From: RYN-230 sp963720645
GTDB lineage: Bacteria > Actinomycetota > Actinomycetes > Streptosporangiales > Streptosporangiaceae
Length of the DNA: 64,000 nucleotides
Assembly: GCA_963720645.1 (NCBI GenBank)
Contig: CAVRFX010000024.1
Coordinates: forward strand, 328,867-392,866
Direction of reading: 5' to 3'
Under the pieces are notes generated by a model. The model was given only the letters and a program-made list of their open reading frames with translations. It ran no database searches and was not told the DNA's origin. The position numbers and the translations under genes are program-made. Below, one piece after another: positions 35,174-43,983 of this stretch (the first letter of the stretch is position 1; each line of letters opens with the position of its first letter).

Positions 35174-35743
35174 TCAGCGGCTGAGGGCCGCGTCCCGGTA
35201 GTGAAGATGAACCACGCCGCTGCGGAAGCGGCGCTCACCCACCAGTTCCAGCGGGAGACGGACGCCGGCGGGCAGCGCCGGCTTGCCGCCGCCCAGCACG
35301 ATGGGCGAGATGACCAGGTGATACTCGTCGACCAGCCCGGCCGTGATGGCGTGCCCGGCCAGCCCGGGACCGCCGACGGTGATGTCCTGGCCGGCCTGTG
35401 CTTTCATCCGCCGGACCGCCTCGGGGTCGAAGTGCCGTTCGATCCTGGTCCGGGTGGTGGAGGCGCGGTCCAGGGTCCGGGAGTACACGACCTTGTCGGC
35501 GGCCTGCCAGATCCGGGCGAAGTCGAGCATGAGCGGCGGCTGGCCCGGGCGGGTGTCCGCGGTCTCCCAGCCCACCATCGCCTCGTACAGCCGGCGCCCG
35601 TACAGGTAGGTGCCGACCGGCCGCTCGAAGTCGTTGATGAAGGCGAACACCTCATCGTCCGGCATGCCCCACTCGTAGCGGCCCTTGTCGTCTTCGATGT
35701 AGCCATCCAGCGATGTGATCGCCATGTAGATCAGCTTGGCCAC
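35174..35743 (-). CDS. dihydrofolate-reductase-fold protein (RibD C-terminal type)
   Basis: A 189-residue protein: LIYMAITSLDGYIEDDKGRYEW, FERPVGTYLYGRRLYEAMVGW, VVYSRTLDRAS, DITVGGPGLAGHAITAGLVDEYHLVISPIVLGGG. These are the NADPH-binding and fold signatures of the RibD_C/DHFR-like family, which are reductases of mostly unknown substrate. The GTG at 35743 has GGAGG 6 nt upstream and a good promoter 35 nt beyond. It is convergent with the DUF3099 gene, stops 3 nt apart. Confidence 0.88.
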   Translation of the reverse strand: MAKLIYMAITSLDGYIEDDKGRYEWGMPDDEVFAFINDFERPVGTYLYGRRLYEAMVGWETADTRPGQPPLMLDFARIWQAADKVVYSRTLDRASTTRTRIERHFDPEAVRRMKAQAGQDITVGGPGLAGHAITAGLVDEYHLVISPIVLGGGKPALPAGVRLPLELVGERRFRSGVVHLHYRDAALSR

Positions 35744-35777
35744 CGCCGTCCTCCCTTCCCCATCGGCCGTCCCGGAG

Positions 35778-35805
35778 ATCATATTCCTATACGGGAATGC
35801 GTCAA
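35778..35805 (-). promoter_or_regulatory. sigma-70-type promoter of the DHFR-like gene
   Basis: On the minus strand TTGACG, 16 nt, TATGAT, about 35 nt before the GTG start; both hexamers are close to consensus for a housekeeping promoter. Confidence 0.6.
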
Positions 35806-35856
35806 AGCGGGCCGCGGCTCCCCCTGCGGGGCAGGTGCCACGGAAGGCGGACCGAA

Positions 35857-35898
35857 AGCAGCAGCCCCCTGGTGGCGATGCACCAGGGGGCTGCTGCT
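35857..35898 (-). terminator. perfect 18-bp hairpin downstream of tRNA-Ser(GCT)
   Basis: AAGCAGCAGCCCCCTGGTG-type arm (35857-35874) pairs exactly with 35881-35898 around a 6-nt loop. It begins 8 nt after the tRNA 3' end and is its likely terminator; it also separates it from the DHFR-like gene promoter. Confidence 0.75.
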
Positions 35899-35905
35899 CA
35901 GCGAG

Positions 35906-35994
35906 CGGAGGCTCGGGGATTTGAACCCCGGATGGGCGCGAACCCAAACCGCATTAGCAGTGCGGCGCCATAGACCGGACTAGGCGAAGCCTCC
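35906..35994 (-). tRNA. tRNA-Ser (anticodon GCT)
   Basis: An 89-nt class II tRNA: acceptor GGAGGCT/AGCCTCC, anticodon stem CCGCA/TGCGG with loop CTGCTAA, long variable arm, T arm CGGGG/TTCAAAT/CCCCG, discriminator G, no encoded CCA. It decodes AGC and AGU. Confidence 0.95.
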
Positions 35995-36133
35995 CCGACG
36001 ACCAAGCGGTCCGCATCAGCGTACCGGGATGCCGCCAGACGTGCCAAAGCAGTTGGCGCACTGCCGCGGAAACAGCCCGGATCAGGTCAGCCGGCGGGCG
36101 CGGTGCCGGGCACCGGGACGGCGCCGGGCCGGG

Positions 36134-37777
36134 CTACGGCACCTCGGTCACGTCGTAGTCGCCCGCGGCGTACGCCGCCCTGATCCGGGTCTTCGAGAAC
36201 TTCCCGACGCTGGTCTTCGGTACCTCCTCGATGAACGACCAGCGCTCGGGGAGCTGCCAGCGGGGCAGCCGCTCACCCAGGTATTCCTTGAGCTCCTTGG
36301 CGGTGACCGTGGCCCCCTGCGTAATCACCACAGCAGCCAGCGGGCGCTCGCCCCACTTCTCATCGGGCACCCCGATGACGGCGGCCTCGGCCACCTCGGG
36401 GTGGCCCATCAGGAGGTTCTCCAGTTCCATGGAGGAGATCCACTCGCCGCCGGACTTGATCACGTCCTTGGCCCGGTCGGTGAGGGTCACGTAGCCGAGC
36501 CGGTCGATGGTCCCGACATCGCCGGTGCGCAGCCAGCCGTCGTCAAACTTCCCGGGGTCGTCGTCCTTGTAGTACGACCCGGTGATCCAGGGGCCGCGGA
36601 CCTGGACCTCGCCGACCGAGACACCGTCGTTCGGCAGCACCGCCCCGCTGTCCCCGACCAGGCGCCCCTCCACGGTGCAGAACAGGCGCCCCGCGGTGTC
36701 CCGGTAATGCCAGGCCTCCTCCCCGCTCACCCCCTCCGGCGGCCGGGCGAGGCTGCCCAGCGGCGAGGTCTCGGTCATCCCCCAGGCCTGGAGGATCTCG
36801 ACGCCGAGTTCCTTCTGGAAGGCCTCCATCAGCGCGTGCGGGACCGCGGAACCGCCGCAGGGCACCAGGCGCAGCGAGGACACGTCACCGCCGTGGGCGC
36901 GGACGTGCTGGAGCAGCCCGCTCCAGATGGTCGGAACCGCCCCGGCGATCGTCGGCCGCTCGGTCTCGATCAGCCGGACCAGCGGCTCGGGGTGCAGGAA
37001 CCGGTCGGGCATGATCAGGTCGGCGCCGCTCAGCACCGCCGCGTAGGCCAGCCCCCAGGCGTTGGCGTGGAACATCGGGACCACCGGCAGGACCCGGTCG
37101 GTGTCGTTCAGGGCGAACGAGTTGCCCAGGCAGGCACCCATCGCGTGCAGGTAGGTGGACCGGTGGCTGTACACGACGCCCTTGGGCATGCCGGTGGTGC
37201 CGCTGGTGTAGCACATCGCGGCGGCGGTCCGCTCGTCGAGATCGGGCCAGCTGAACGTGGCCGGCTGGGCGGCCAGCAGTTCCTCGTAGTAGTGCACCTC
37301 GTGACCGTGCCCGACCAGCGCGGTGGCATCGGCGGATCCCTCGCCGGAGGGCGGCCCGGTCAGCACGATGTGGCGGACCGTCTCCAGGCCGGGCAGGATC
37401 GCGGCCAGCAGTGGCACCAGGGTGGGCTCGGTGATGATCACATCGTCGCCGGCGTGGTTGGCGATATAGCTGAGCTGCTTGTGATCGAGCCGGAGGTTCA
37501 GCGTGTGCAGCACCGCCCCCATGGAGGGCACGGCGAGGTAGGCCTCCAGGTGCTCGGCGTTGTTCCACATCAGGGTGGCGACCCGCTGATCCGCGTCCAC
37601 GCCCAGTTCCCGCAGGGCACCGGCGAGTTGCGCGGCGCGGGCGCCGGTCTGGGCGTAGGACTGGCGGCGGACGCCGTCCGTCGTGCACGTGACGACCTCA
37701 CTGTCCCCGTAGACCGTCGTGCCGTAGCGCATCAGCCCGGTCACCGTCAGGGGCACGTCCATCATCGTGCTGAGCAC
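36134..37777 (-). CDS. long-chain fatty acyl-CoA synthetase (AMP-binding)
   Basis: A 547-residue ANL-superfamily ligase activating a fatty acid with ATP and CoA. The phosphate loop is CYTSGTTGMPKGVVYSH, the acyl-adenylate motif QAWGMTETSPLG, the hinge region TGDVGTIDRLGYVTLTDRAKDVIKSGGEWIS and the C-terminal catalytic lysine lies in SVGKFSKTRIR. GTG 37777 has AAGGAGG 6 nt upstream. Length and motifs fit medium/long-chain FadD-type enzymes. No fatty-acid operon surrounds it; it lies between tRNA-Ser(GCT) and a sigma factor gene. Confidence 0.92.
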   Translation of the reverse strand: MLSTMMDVPLTVTGLMRYGTTVYGDSEVVTCTTDGVRRQSYAQTGARAAQLAGALRELGVDADQRVATLMWNNAEHLEAYLAVPSMGAVLHTLNLRLDHKQLSYIANHAGDDVIITEPTLVPLLAAILPGLETVRHIVLTGPPSGEGSADATALVGHGHEVHYYEELLAAQPATFSWPDLDERTAAAMCYTSGTTGMPKGVVYSHRSTYLHAMGACLGNSFALNDTDRVLPVVPMFHANAWGLAYAAVLSGADLIMPDRFLHPEPLVRLIETERPTIAGAVPTIWSGLLQHVRAHGGDVSSLRLVPCGGSAVPHALMEAFQKELGVEILQAWGMTETSPLGSLARPPEGVSGEEAWHYRDTAGRLFCTVEGRLVGDSGAVLPNDGVSVGEVQVRGPWITGSYYKDDDPGKFDDGWLRTGDVGTIDRLGYVTLTDRAKDVIKSGGEWISSMELENLLMGHPEVAEAAVIGVPDEKWGERPLAAVVITQGATVTAKELKEYLGERLPRWQLPERWSFIEEVPKTSVGKFSKTRIRAAYAAGDYDVTEVP

Positions 37778-37890
37778 GGGCCACCTCCTTGTGATTCACC
37801 CCCGGCGCGCCTGCACCGGTCCCGCGTCGTTTCTCGTCGGATCGTGTCATGCCTGGCGGCGAAACGGCACCCTCCGGCCCTGGGAATCCG

Positions 37891-38619
37891 TCAGCCTTCC
37901 AGCAGGTCCGCGTCGATCCGCAGCTTGGCGACCGCCCGGGACACGGTGCTCTTGACGGTGCCCAGGCTGACCCCGAGGACGTTGGCGATTTCCGCCTCGC
38001 TCATGTCCTCGTAATAGCGCAGCACCACGGCCGCCCGCATCCGCTGCGGCAGCCGCTCGATCGCCCGGCGCAGCGCGTCCTGCACCTCGCTGTCGCTGGC
38101 GTGATCGATGACCGGCTGATCGGGGATCTCGTCTGTCGGGTACTCCTCGACCCGGCGCCGCCGCCACCAGGAGATGTGCGTGTTGACCATGGCCCGCCGC
38201 ACGTAGCCGTCCACGGCGGCGCGGTCCTCGATCCGGTCCCACGCCTGGTAGGTCTTGGCCAGCGCCGCCTGGACGAGATCCTCGGCATCCGCCCGGTTGC
38301 GGGTCAGCAGGTAGGCCATCCGCAGCAGCGACCCGCTCCGGGACGTGACGTACTCGTGGAAGGCCGGGTCGCCCGCGGCCGGCGGCTCGCGCCGGGGCGC
38401 GGGCGGCAGCTCCTGCCGCGGCGCGCGCGCCAGCTCCTGCCGCGGCCCGGGCGCCAGCTCCTGCTGCGGTTCGCGCGCCGTGACCGCACGGCTAACCGGC
38501 GCGCCCGCCGCAACGCCTCGCGCGGAATCGCCCTGACCCTGAGTCCCGGCGTGCCTGCTGCGCGGTGTGACCCCGTTTCCCCGCGCACCGGCCACGACGT
38601 GATCGCCCCCGACGCTCAC
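37891..38619 (-). CDS. SigE-family RNA polymerase sigma factor with N-terminal QEL repeats
   Basis: A 242-residue ECF sigma factor of the actinobacterial SigE family: region 2 FHEYVTSRSGSLLRMAYLLTRNRADAEDLVQAALAKTYQAW, region 4 LPQRMRAAVVLRYYEDMSEAEIANVLGVSLGTVKSTVSRAVAKL. Unlike the usual 160-180 residue form it carries a 70-residue N-terminal extension with three PRQEL-type repeats (38400-38475). The GTG at 38619 is proposed because TACGGT lies 6 nt upstream (leaderless); a start nearer the conserved domain remains possible. No anti-sigma gene is adjacent. Confidence 0.85.
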   Translation of the reverse strand: MSVGGDHVVAGARGNGVTPRSRHAGTQGQGDSARGVAAGAPVSRAVTAREPQQELAPGPRQELARAPRQELPPAPRREPPAAGDPAFHEYVTSRSGSLLRMAYLLTRNRADAEDLVQAALAKTYQAWDRIEDRAAVDGYVRRAMVNTHISWWRRRRVEEYPTDEIPDQPVIDHASDSEVQDALRRAIERLPQRMRAAVVLRYYEDMSEAEIANVLGVSLGTVKSTVSRAVAKLRIDADLLEG

Positions 38620-38769
38620 ACCCCAACCGTACCCAGCTAACACGCTGACCCCACGGTTCAGCCGTGTGCCGGCGAGGCGGCGCTTCGCGGGCAACGTGCC
38701 GGAACCGCTTGACGCGTGCCTCTCCCGCCCTCATCGTCATGACCTGGGATGTTTGCCTTGGGAGGGTCG

Positions 38770-39935
38770 ATGGTTGTCCAACGCGGTGACTTAGCGTGTT
38801 GTGTCCGTTGCGCAGGACCAACGGCCGCGGGACGCCTGGCCCGGCGGCATCTGCTCAAGGCCGCGGTGCACCCGCCGGCCGCCGGATCCCCCGCGGGAGG
38901 CGGCCGGGTCCGGGCCGCCGGCCGCGCGATCCCCTGACCCGCAGACGCCTGGCCACAGCCCCGCAGGGCCCGGCCGTGTTCACCGGGACGGTGCTGGACA
39001 CCAGCCCGCAGATCATCACCCTGTACGGCCCCGGCGGGGAGCGGCGGATCGCGCTGCGGCCCGGGACCAGCGTGTGGCGTGGCCACCCCATCGACCCGAC
39101 CGCGCTGGAGAGCGGGGACACGGTGGTGGTCCGGGCCCTGCCGGGGCAGCACAGCGTCGCCGACCGGATCTGGGCCAACACGGGCCGGGTAACCGGGGTG
39201 ATCCTGGAGCGGGACCGGGAGAGCATGCTCATCGATGAGGGCCGGACCGCCCGGCGCCAGGCCGTGCTGATCCCGCCGCACGTCATGGGCCGGCTCCAGG
39301 TCCGGTTCCCGCGCCTGGAGCCGGGCTACCTGGTCGACGTCATCGGGCTGCGCGGCCGCGGCTTCCTCGAGGCGCTGGTCCCCGCCACCTCCCAGCCTGC
39401 CTACCGGGCCGGTGAGGCGCCCGTACGGGTGCCGGTACGCGGCCATCCCCCGGCTCGCATCGCGGGATCGGCCGTCTGGCACGAGGCCGCCGGCCCGGCG
39501 GATGAGGAAGGCATCCGGTACGCCGCCCTCGACCCGGAGACCGGCTGCCGGGAACAGCCGCTCGCCGGGTCCGCCTGCCCGCGGCTGCCCTACCTGTCGG
39601 TCGGCAGCCTGCTGAGGGTCCGCAACGAGTGCACGGGCACCGCACGGGTGCTCCCCGTGTCCGGCTGCGCGGCGACCGCGCAGATCTTCTGCGACCGGTG
39701 CGTCACCTGCGGCACCTCGCCCCGGGGGCGGATCGCGGACCTGCCCATGGCCAGCTTCGTGGCCATGGGGGGCGACCTGGAACGCGGCTGCTTCAACGCC
39801 ACGATCTCGCCCGGCTACCGGCCGGCCCGGTCCCCGGCACCGGCAGCCGCCGGGTCACGGGCGGCCTGCCGGCACCGGCGGGGCCGGCATGACGCCCCTG
39901 GATCTGCCGGCCACCCTGGCGGCCGACCTGCGTGA
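38770..39935 (+). CDS. secreted protein with possible Tat signal and Cys-rich end, one frameshift
   Basis: ATG 38770 (GGAGGG 5 nt upstream) starts a basic leader with ARRHLLKAAV, a Tat-like motif. A frame change between about 38860 and 38945 is then needed to reach the main body: FTGTVLDTSPQIITLYGPGGERRIALRPGTSVWRG and GDTVVVRALPGQHSVADRIWANTGRVTGVI, OB-like beta segments. The C-terminal part has SACPRLPYLSVGSLLRVRNECTGTARVLPVSGCA, CDRCVTCGTSPRGRIADLPMASFVAMGGDLERGCFNATI. The end resembles double-psi-barrel (RlpA/expansin-like) domains with disulfides, which is inference. The body is intact from 38946. It overlaps the MauE gene by 47 nt, suggesting a shared envelope role. Confidence 0.55.
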
Positions 39936-40828
39936 CATCCAGCCACCGGTGATCGCGGGCATCCTCCTCGGCGCGTGCCTGGCCAAGCTGGGCCGCGTGG
40001 TACGCCGCGGCACGATCGACGCCGCCCTCGGCCCCACCCAGCTGTTCCCGCTCCGGCTGCGCCGCCCGCTGGCCATGGTGACCTGCGCGTTCGAGATGAG
40101 CCTGGGGCTCGCGCTGCTGGTCACCGTGCTGCCGGTGGGAACCCGCGCCGGGGTGCCCTTGTTCGCACCCCGCGCGGCGACCGGGGCCCGGCTCGCGGCC
40201 GCCGCGTTCTTCCTCGTGGCCGCGGCCGCCCTGGTCGAGTTGCGAGGACGGCGGCCCGACCTGGGCTGCGGCTGCTTCGGGGACTTCAGCACCCGCCCGG
40301 CCTGCCGCTGGCCGATCGCCCGCGCGGCCGTGCTTACCGCCGGCGCGCTGATCTCCGTCGAGAGCCCCGCCCTGTACCTGCCGCCGCGCGGCCACGGGGC
40401 GCTGCTCTTCCTGGGGATCGTCTGCGCCGAGCTGGCGCTGATCGCAGCGCTGTCTCCCGAGGTCAGCGAGGCGCTGGTCCGGCTGGGCTACACCGACCCG
40501 TGCGAGCTGCGCCAGCTGCCGGCCGAGCCGGACCCTCGCGGCGCTGCACCGCAGCCGGCCGTGGCGCAAGCACGCCCGGGCGATCACCACCGAGCTGCCC
40601 ATCGACATGTGGCGGGAGCTGTGCTGGCGGTACGTCGTCTTCCCGTGCCGCCAGGACGGCATCAACGCGGAAGTGGTGTTCGCGGTCCAGCTGAAACGGC
40701 GCCGTCCCCTGGTCCAGGCGGCCATCCTGCCGCTGGCCCCTGACGGGCCCGGCGGCCCGCCCGCGAGGCCCGTAACCGCGCAGGGCGGGGGGCAGCAGGG
40801 GGCTATGCGCTTATCTAAGCGCGTCTAG
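39889..40828 (+). CDS. MauE/DoxX-like redox-associated membrane protein, one frameshift
   Basis: ATG 39889 opens a four-helix membrane protein: VIAGILLGACLAKLGRVVRRG, AMVTCAFEMSLGLALLVTVLP, LAAAAFFLVAAAALVELR and a later VLTAGALISV segment, with the diagnostic RRPDLGCGCFGDFS motif of MauE (CxC). After LRQLPAEP near 40535 a one-base shift is needed to continue into HRSRPWRKHARAITTELPIDMWRELCWRYVVFPCRQDGINAEVVFAVQL, ending 40828. MauE-type proteins support disulfide formation outside the cytoplasm, which fits the Cys-rich secreted protein encoded just upstream with overlapping ends. Confidence 0.7.
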
Positions 40829-40960
40829 CTTCCAGCCTAGACAGCTCCATAATGAGCCAGAGGATCCTGGACGGAGGAGAAGGCCGCGCGCTGACGGCCT
40901 GGCGCGGTGGGCCCGCGCGCTGCTGCCTGCGGGAGCTGGACCCGCGGGAACCTTGGCGGC

Positions 40961-42143
40961 CTACGCGGGCTGGGCCCGCAGGAACCGGCCGAAGTGCGGC
41001 ACGGTGAACGCGATCAGGCCACGCTCGGAGCTGTAGATCAGCCCCTTCTTGATCAGGCCATCCCGGGCCGGGGACACGCTGGACGGCTTGCGGCCCAGCT
41101 CGTCGGCCACCTGCGCGGTCTGCACCGGGTCGTCACCGAGCTGCGCCATGGCCCGCATGTAGTCGCGTTCGGCCGGCGTGGCCCGCTCGTACCGGCTGCC
41201 GAAGAAGCCCACCGCCAGCTCCGCCTCGGCCTGCGGGCTGGCCACGGCGACGTCCTTCGCCGTCACCGGGCTGGCCGTGGCCACATCCCAGGTGACCTTG
41301 CCGTAGGCCTGGACGAAGTACGGGTACCCGTCCGCCGCCCGGTACAGCGCGTCCAGCGCGTCCGGCTCGAAGTCCGCCCCCTCCCGCTGCGCGGGGGCGA
41401 GCAGGGCCTGGTCGGCGGCGGCGCCGGTCCAGGCGGTCGATCGACACGTACCGGAACAGCCGCTCGGAATAGCTCTTGCTGGCGGACAGCACCGACGGCA
41501 GGTGAGGCAGGCCCGCCCCGACCACGATGAGCGGGCCGCCGGTCTGGGACAGCTCGTGGGTGGCGGCGCACAGCGCGGACACGTCGGGCGCAGGCACGTC
41601 CTGCATCTCATCGATGAACAGCGCGATGCCCACGCTGAGGTCCCCGGCCACCGACGCGGCGTCGGTGAACAGCTCCATCAGGTCGATCTCCAGGTCCCCG
41701 GAGTCGGCCCGGCCCCGGACCGCGGGCACGTCGATCCCCAGGTGCGGGGTGAAGGTGCCCTTCGGCGCCTTGGGGTCCCGGGCCGCGAACGCCTTGAGCA
41801 CCCCGAGGAACTGCTCGATCCGGTCCGGCGCGCGGTGCCGCGGGGCGAGTTCCCGGACCGCCATGTGCAGTGCACCCGCGACGGGCCGGCGGATCGACTG
41901 CTCCGGCCGGGCCTCGATCTTCCCGGTCCCCCACAGCCGCTGCAGGGCCATCGAGCGGAAGGCGTTGAGGAGAACGGTCTTGCCCACCCCGCGCAGCCCG
42001 GTGAGGACGATGCTGCGTTCCGGGCGGCCGCGGGCGATGCGTTCCAGCACGACCTCGAACTGGCTGAGTTCCCGGTCCCGGCCGGCCAGCTCAGGCGGCC
42101 GCTGGCCCGCGCCCGGCGCGTAGGGATTGCGTACAGGGTCCAC
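40961..42143 (-). pseudogene. AAA ATPase of ORC1/CDC6-like type with winged-helix C-terminus, one frameshift
   Basis: GTG 42143 opens NPYAPGAGQRPPELAGRDRELSQFE, Walker A LTGLRGVGKTVLLNAF, Walker B IALFIDEMQDVP, and sensor region GGPLIVVGAGLPHLP. Near 41430, after RYVSIDRLDR, a one-base shift is needed to continue into ALYRAADGYPYFVQAYGKVTWDVA and a winged helix (DYMRAMAQLGDDPVQTAQVADELGRKPSSVSPARDGLIKKGLIY). The total is about 394 residues, the usual size. These proteins resemble archaeal/eukaryotic origin-binding ATPases, but in bacteria their role is unclear; many sit in mobile or accessory regions. A single break in an otherwise preserved gene may be sequencing error. Confidence 0.7.
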
Positions 42144-42206
42144 GGCCTAGCAGCCTATGCGCGGCTCTAGCCCGAACCCTAGATTCACGTAGAAAGCACT
42201 GCCGGC

Positions 42207-42374
42207 GTGTCGCCAAGAGCCCCGCGAGCCGACATTGGGCATATCTCTCCGGCCGACCCGTGGCTGCCCGCCGCCGTGGCGGCCACCTTCGTTCCCGGCA
42301 TCCTGGTCGTGGTGGCGATCGTGAGGTTCGTGCTGTGGGTCCGCCGGCGGTCGCGGCGGACACCGGCCCCGTGA
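42207..42374 (+). CDS. putative 55-residue membrane protein
   Basis: A GTG-started frame with a polar N-terminus (SPRAPRADIGHISPADPW), one membrane helix (LPAAVAATFVPGILVVVAIVRFVLWV) and a basic end RRRSRRTPAP, a consistent positive-inside topology. It is divergent from the AAA ATPase and followed by a strong hairpin. No ribosome site is obvious and no family is recognised. Confidence 0.4.
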   Translation: MSPRAPRADIGHISPADPWLPAAVAATFVPGILVVVAIVRFVLWVRRRSRRTPAP

Positions 42375-42394
42375 CGCTGATGGAGCCGAAGTGG

Positions 42395-42431
42395 CCGGGG
42401 CGCGGTGCCTCCCCCTGGCACCGCACCCCGG
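42395..42431. terminator. 15-bp hairpin with one mismatch
   Basis: CCGGGGCGCGGTGCC pairs with GGCACCGCACCCCGG around a 7-nt loop, downstream of both the small membrane protein gene and the convergent beta-propeller gene. Confidence 0.6.
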
Positions 42432-42466
42432 CTGGCTCATCCGTGCTGACTGAGCCGGACAGGCCG

Positions 42467-43618
42467 TTAGTGAAGCAGGCGCAGTGTGTTCACCGCGTCG
42501 TCCACGTAGTAAAGACCGGAGGCGTGCGGCGCGACGGCCAGGCCGAACAGCGCCCCGGCCCCCTTCGGGCTGCCGGACTTGTCGAGGAACCGCTTGGCGA
42601 TCTGGACGCCCGACGGCGTGGTCTCGACCAGCTTGCCGTTACCGCCGTTGACGGTGAGGACATTCCCGCCCGGGGCCACGGTCAGCCCGAGCGGCGTGTT
42701 CAGCGCGCCGCCGGAGGTGACCACGAAACCGGTCCCGGCGCTGCTGTGCCGGAACGGGGCGTTCGGGATCGCGGTGACCCGGTTACCCAGTGCGTCCGCG
42801 ACGTAGAGGGTGCCGCGGGCGTTCAGGCCCACTCCCGTCGGCCCGATGACCAGGGCGGCGGGGTCGGTCCGCTGCATGAACCCGGAGCCGATCGTCCGCA
42901 CGCCGAGGACCTGCGGGGCGTGGCGGTGATGAAGGCCCAGGGTGAGCCGGAGCACGGTGCCCTGGTTCACCACTTTGCCGTTGGCCGCCACGGTCCCGTT
43001 GAGGACGTTCGTGACGAACAGCTGCGCGAAGTGGCGGTTGCTGATCGCGGTCATGTCCCACGGGCCGTTGATGCCCTGGCCGGACACCGTCTCCCGGACA
43101 TGGCCCCAGCGGTCCAGGACCAGCAGGCAGCCGGCCTTGGCCGTCGCGGCCGTGCCGTCGGTGGTGGGCAGGCTGCCGACCACGACCCAGCCGCCGTGCA
43201 GGATGGAGAGCGCCGTGGTCAGGCCGATCCCGCCGGGACAGGCCCCGGGCAGGTGCTTGGCGCTGATCCGGGCGAACGTGGTCCTCGAGCCGCCGGGCGA
43301 CACCTGGACGATCGTGGTCCCTGTGCCCTGCAGGTTCTTCTTGTTGTTGAAGTTGCTGACCAGGACGCTGCCGCGGTGCAGGATGCCCTGGCTGCGGCCG
43401 ACCACGGCCACGCCGTACGGGTTGACGTCACCGTTGCCCGGGACCGTCGATGCGATCGTGGAGATCTTGTGAAAGTGGCTGATGAAGGATTGCTGTCCGT
43501 GCGGGCTGGCCGTGGTCCGCGCCTGCGCCCCCGCGGCAGGCGCCATGGCCAGGGCCGCTGCCGCGACAGTCGCCACTGAGGCGGCTGACGCAAGGCCCAC
43601 GCGATGGATGAAGGACAT
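42467..43618 (-). CDS. secreted beta-propeller (NHL/SMP-30-like) protein
   Basis: A 383-residue exported protein. The Sec signal peptide runs VGLASAASVATVAAAALAMAPAAGAQA. The mature part is repeated blade-like sequence: NPYGVAVVGRSQGILHRGSVLVSNFNN, TALSILHGGWVVVGSLP, GPWDMTAISNRHFAQLFVTNVLNG, NARGTLYVADALGNRVTAIPNA, NTPLGLTVAPGGNVLTVNGGNGKLVETTPSG, ending LYYVDDAVNTLRLLH. This pattern of VADxxxNRV and GGNxLxxN is typical of six-bladed NHL-type propellers. GGGAGC precedes ATG 43618. The binding partner or activity is unknown. Confidence 0.78.
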   Translation of the reverse strand: MSFIHRVGLASAASVATVAAAALAMAPAAGAQARTTASPHGQQSFISHFHKISTIASTVPGNGDVNPYGVAVVGRSQGILHRGSVLVSNFNNKKNLQGTGTTIVQVSPGGSRTTFARISAKHLPGACPGGIGLTTALSILHGGWVVVGSLPTTDGTAATAKAGCLLVLDRWGHVRETVSGQGINGPWDMTAISNRHFAQLFVTNVLNGTVAANGKVVNQGTVLRLTLGLHHRHAPQVLGVRTIGSGFMQRTDPAALVIGPTGVGLNARGTLYVADALGNRVTAIPNAPFRHSSAGTGFVVTSGGALNTPLGLTVAPGGNVLTVNGGNGKLVETTPSGVQIAKRFLDKSGSPKGAGALFGLAVAPHASGLYYVDDAVNTLRLLH

Positions 43619-43983
43619 TCGCCGCTCCCTTTCCCTGGATGCCCGGCCCCTCGGTGGGGTCCGCGCACGGCGCCAGGGCGGGATGAAAGCGCACCACGCA
43701 GCCGCATCGGGCAGCCGGCCAGTTGCGTGGCGATCACCAGCAGGTCCAGCTCACGGCCCAAGGAGCACCGTGCGGCTAGCCCTGTCTGGCCGACAACTGG
43801 CCGGCGGGCACCATGCGGACCACGCCCGCTCCGCGCGCCGCACCCCTAGTCACGGGAATGGTGCACAGCGGGTTCAGGTTGAGGCCAAGATTGTTTCAGC
43901 CGATTTTCAGAAGGTGATTTATCCGGGCAATTCGCCAGGCTCTGGGGGCCGCTGCGCTGGCCGGCCGGACAGGCGCGGCCTGG
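43619..43983. other. 365-bp gene-free intergenic region
   Basis: It separates the start of the propeller gene from the end of ctaG. A less GC-rich patch (43868-43925) is the only visible feature. Overlapping frames here have no start with ribosome site or recognisable product. Confidence 0.4.

Noticed and set aside
40961..42143. Chromosomal or plasmid replication origin with ORC-like initiator
   Set aside because: The ATPase resembles ORC1/CDC6, but no cluster of direct repeats or AT-rich unwinding region is visible beside it.
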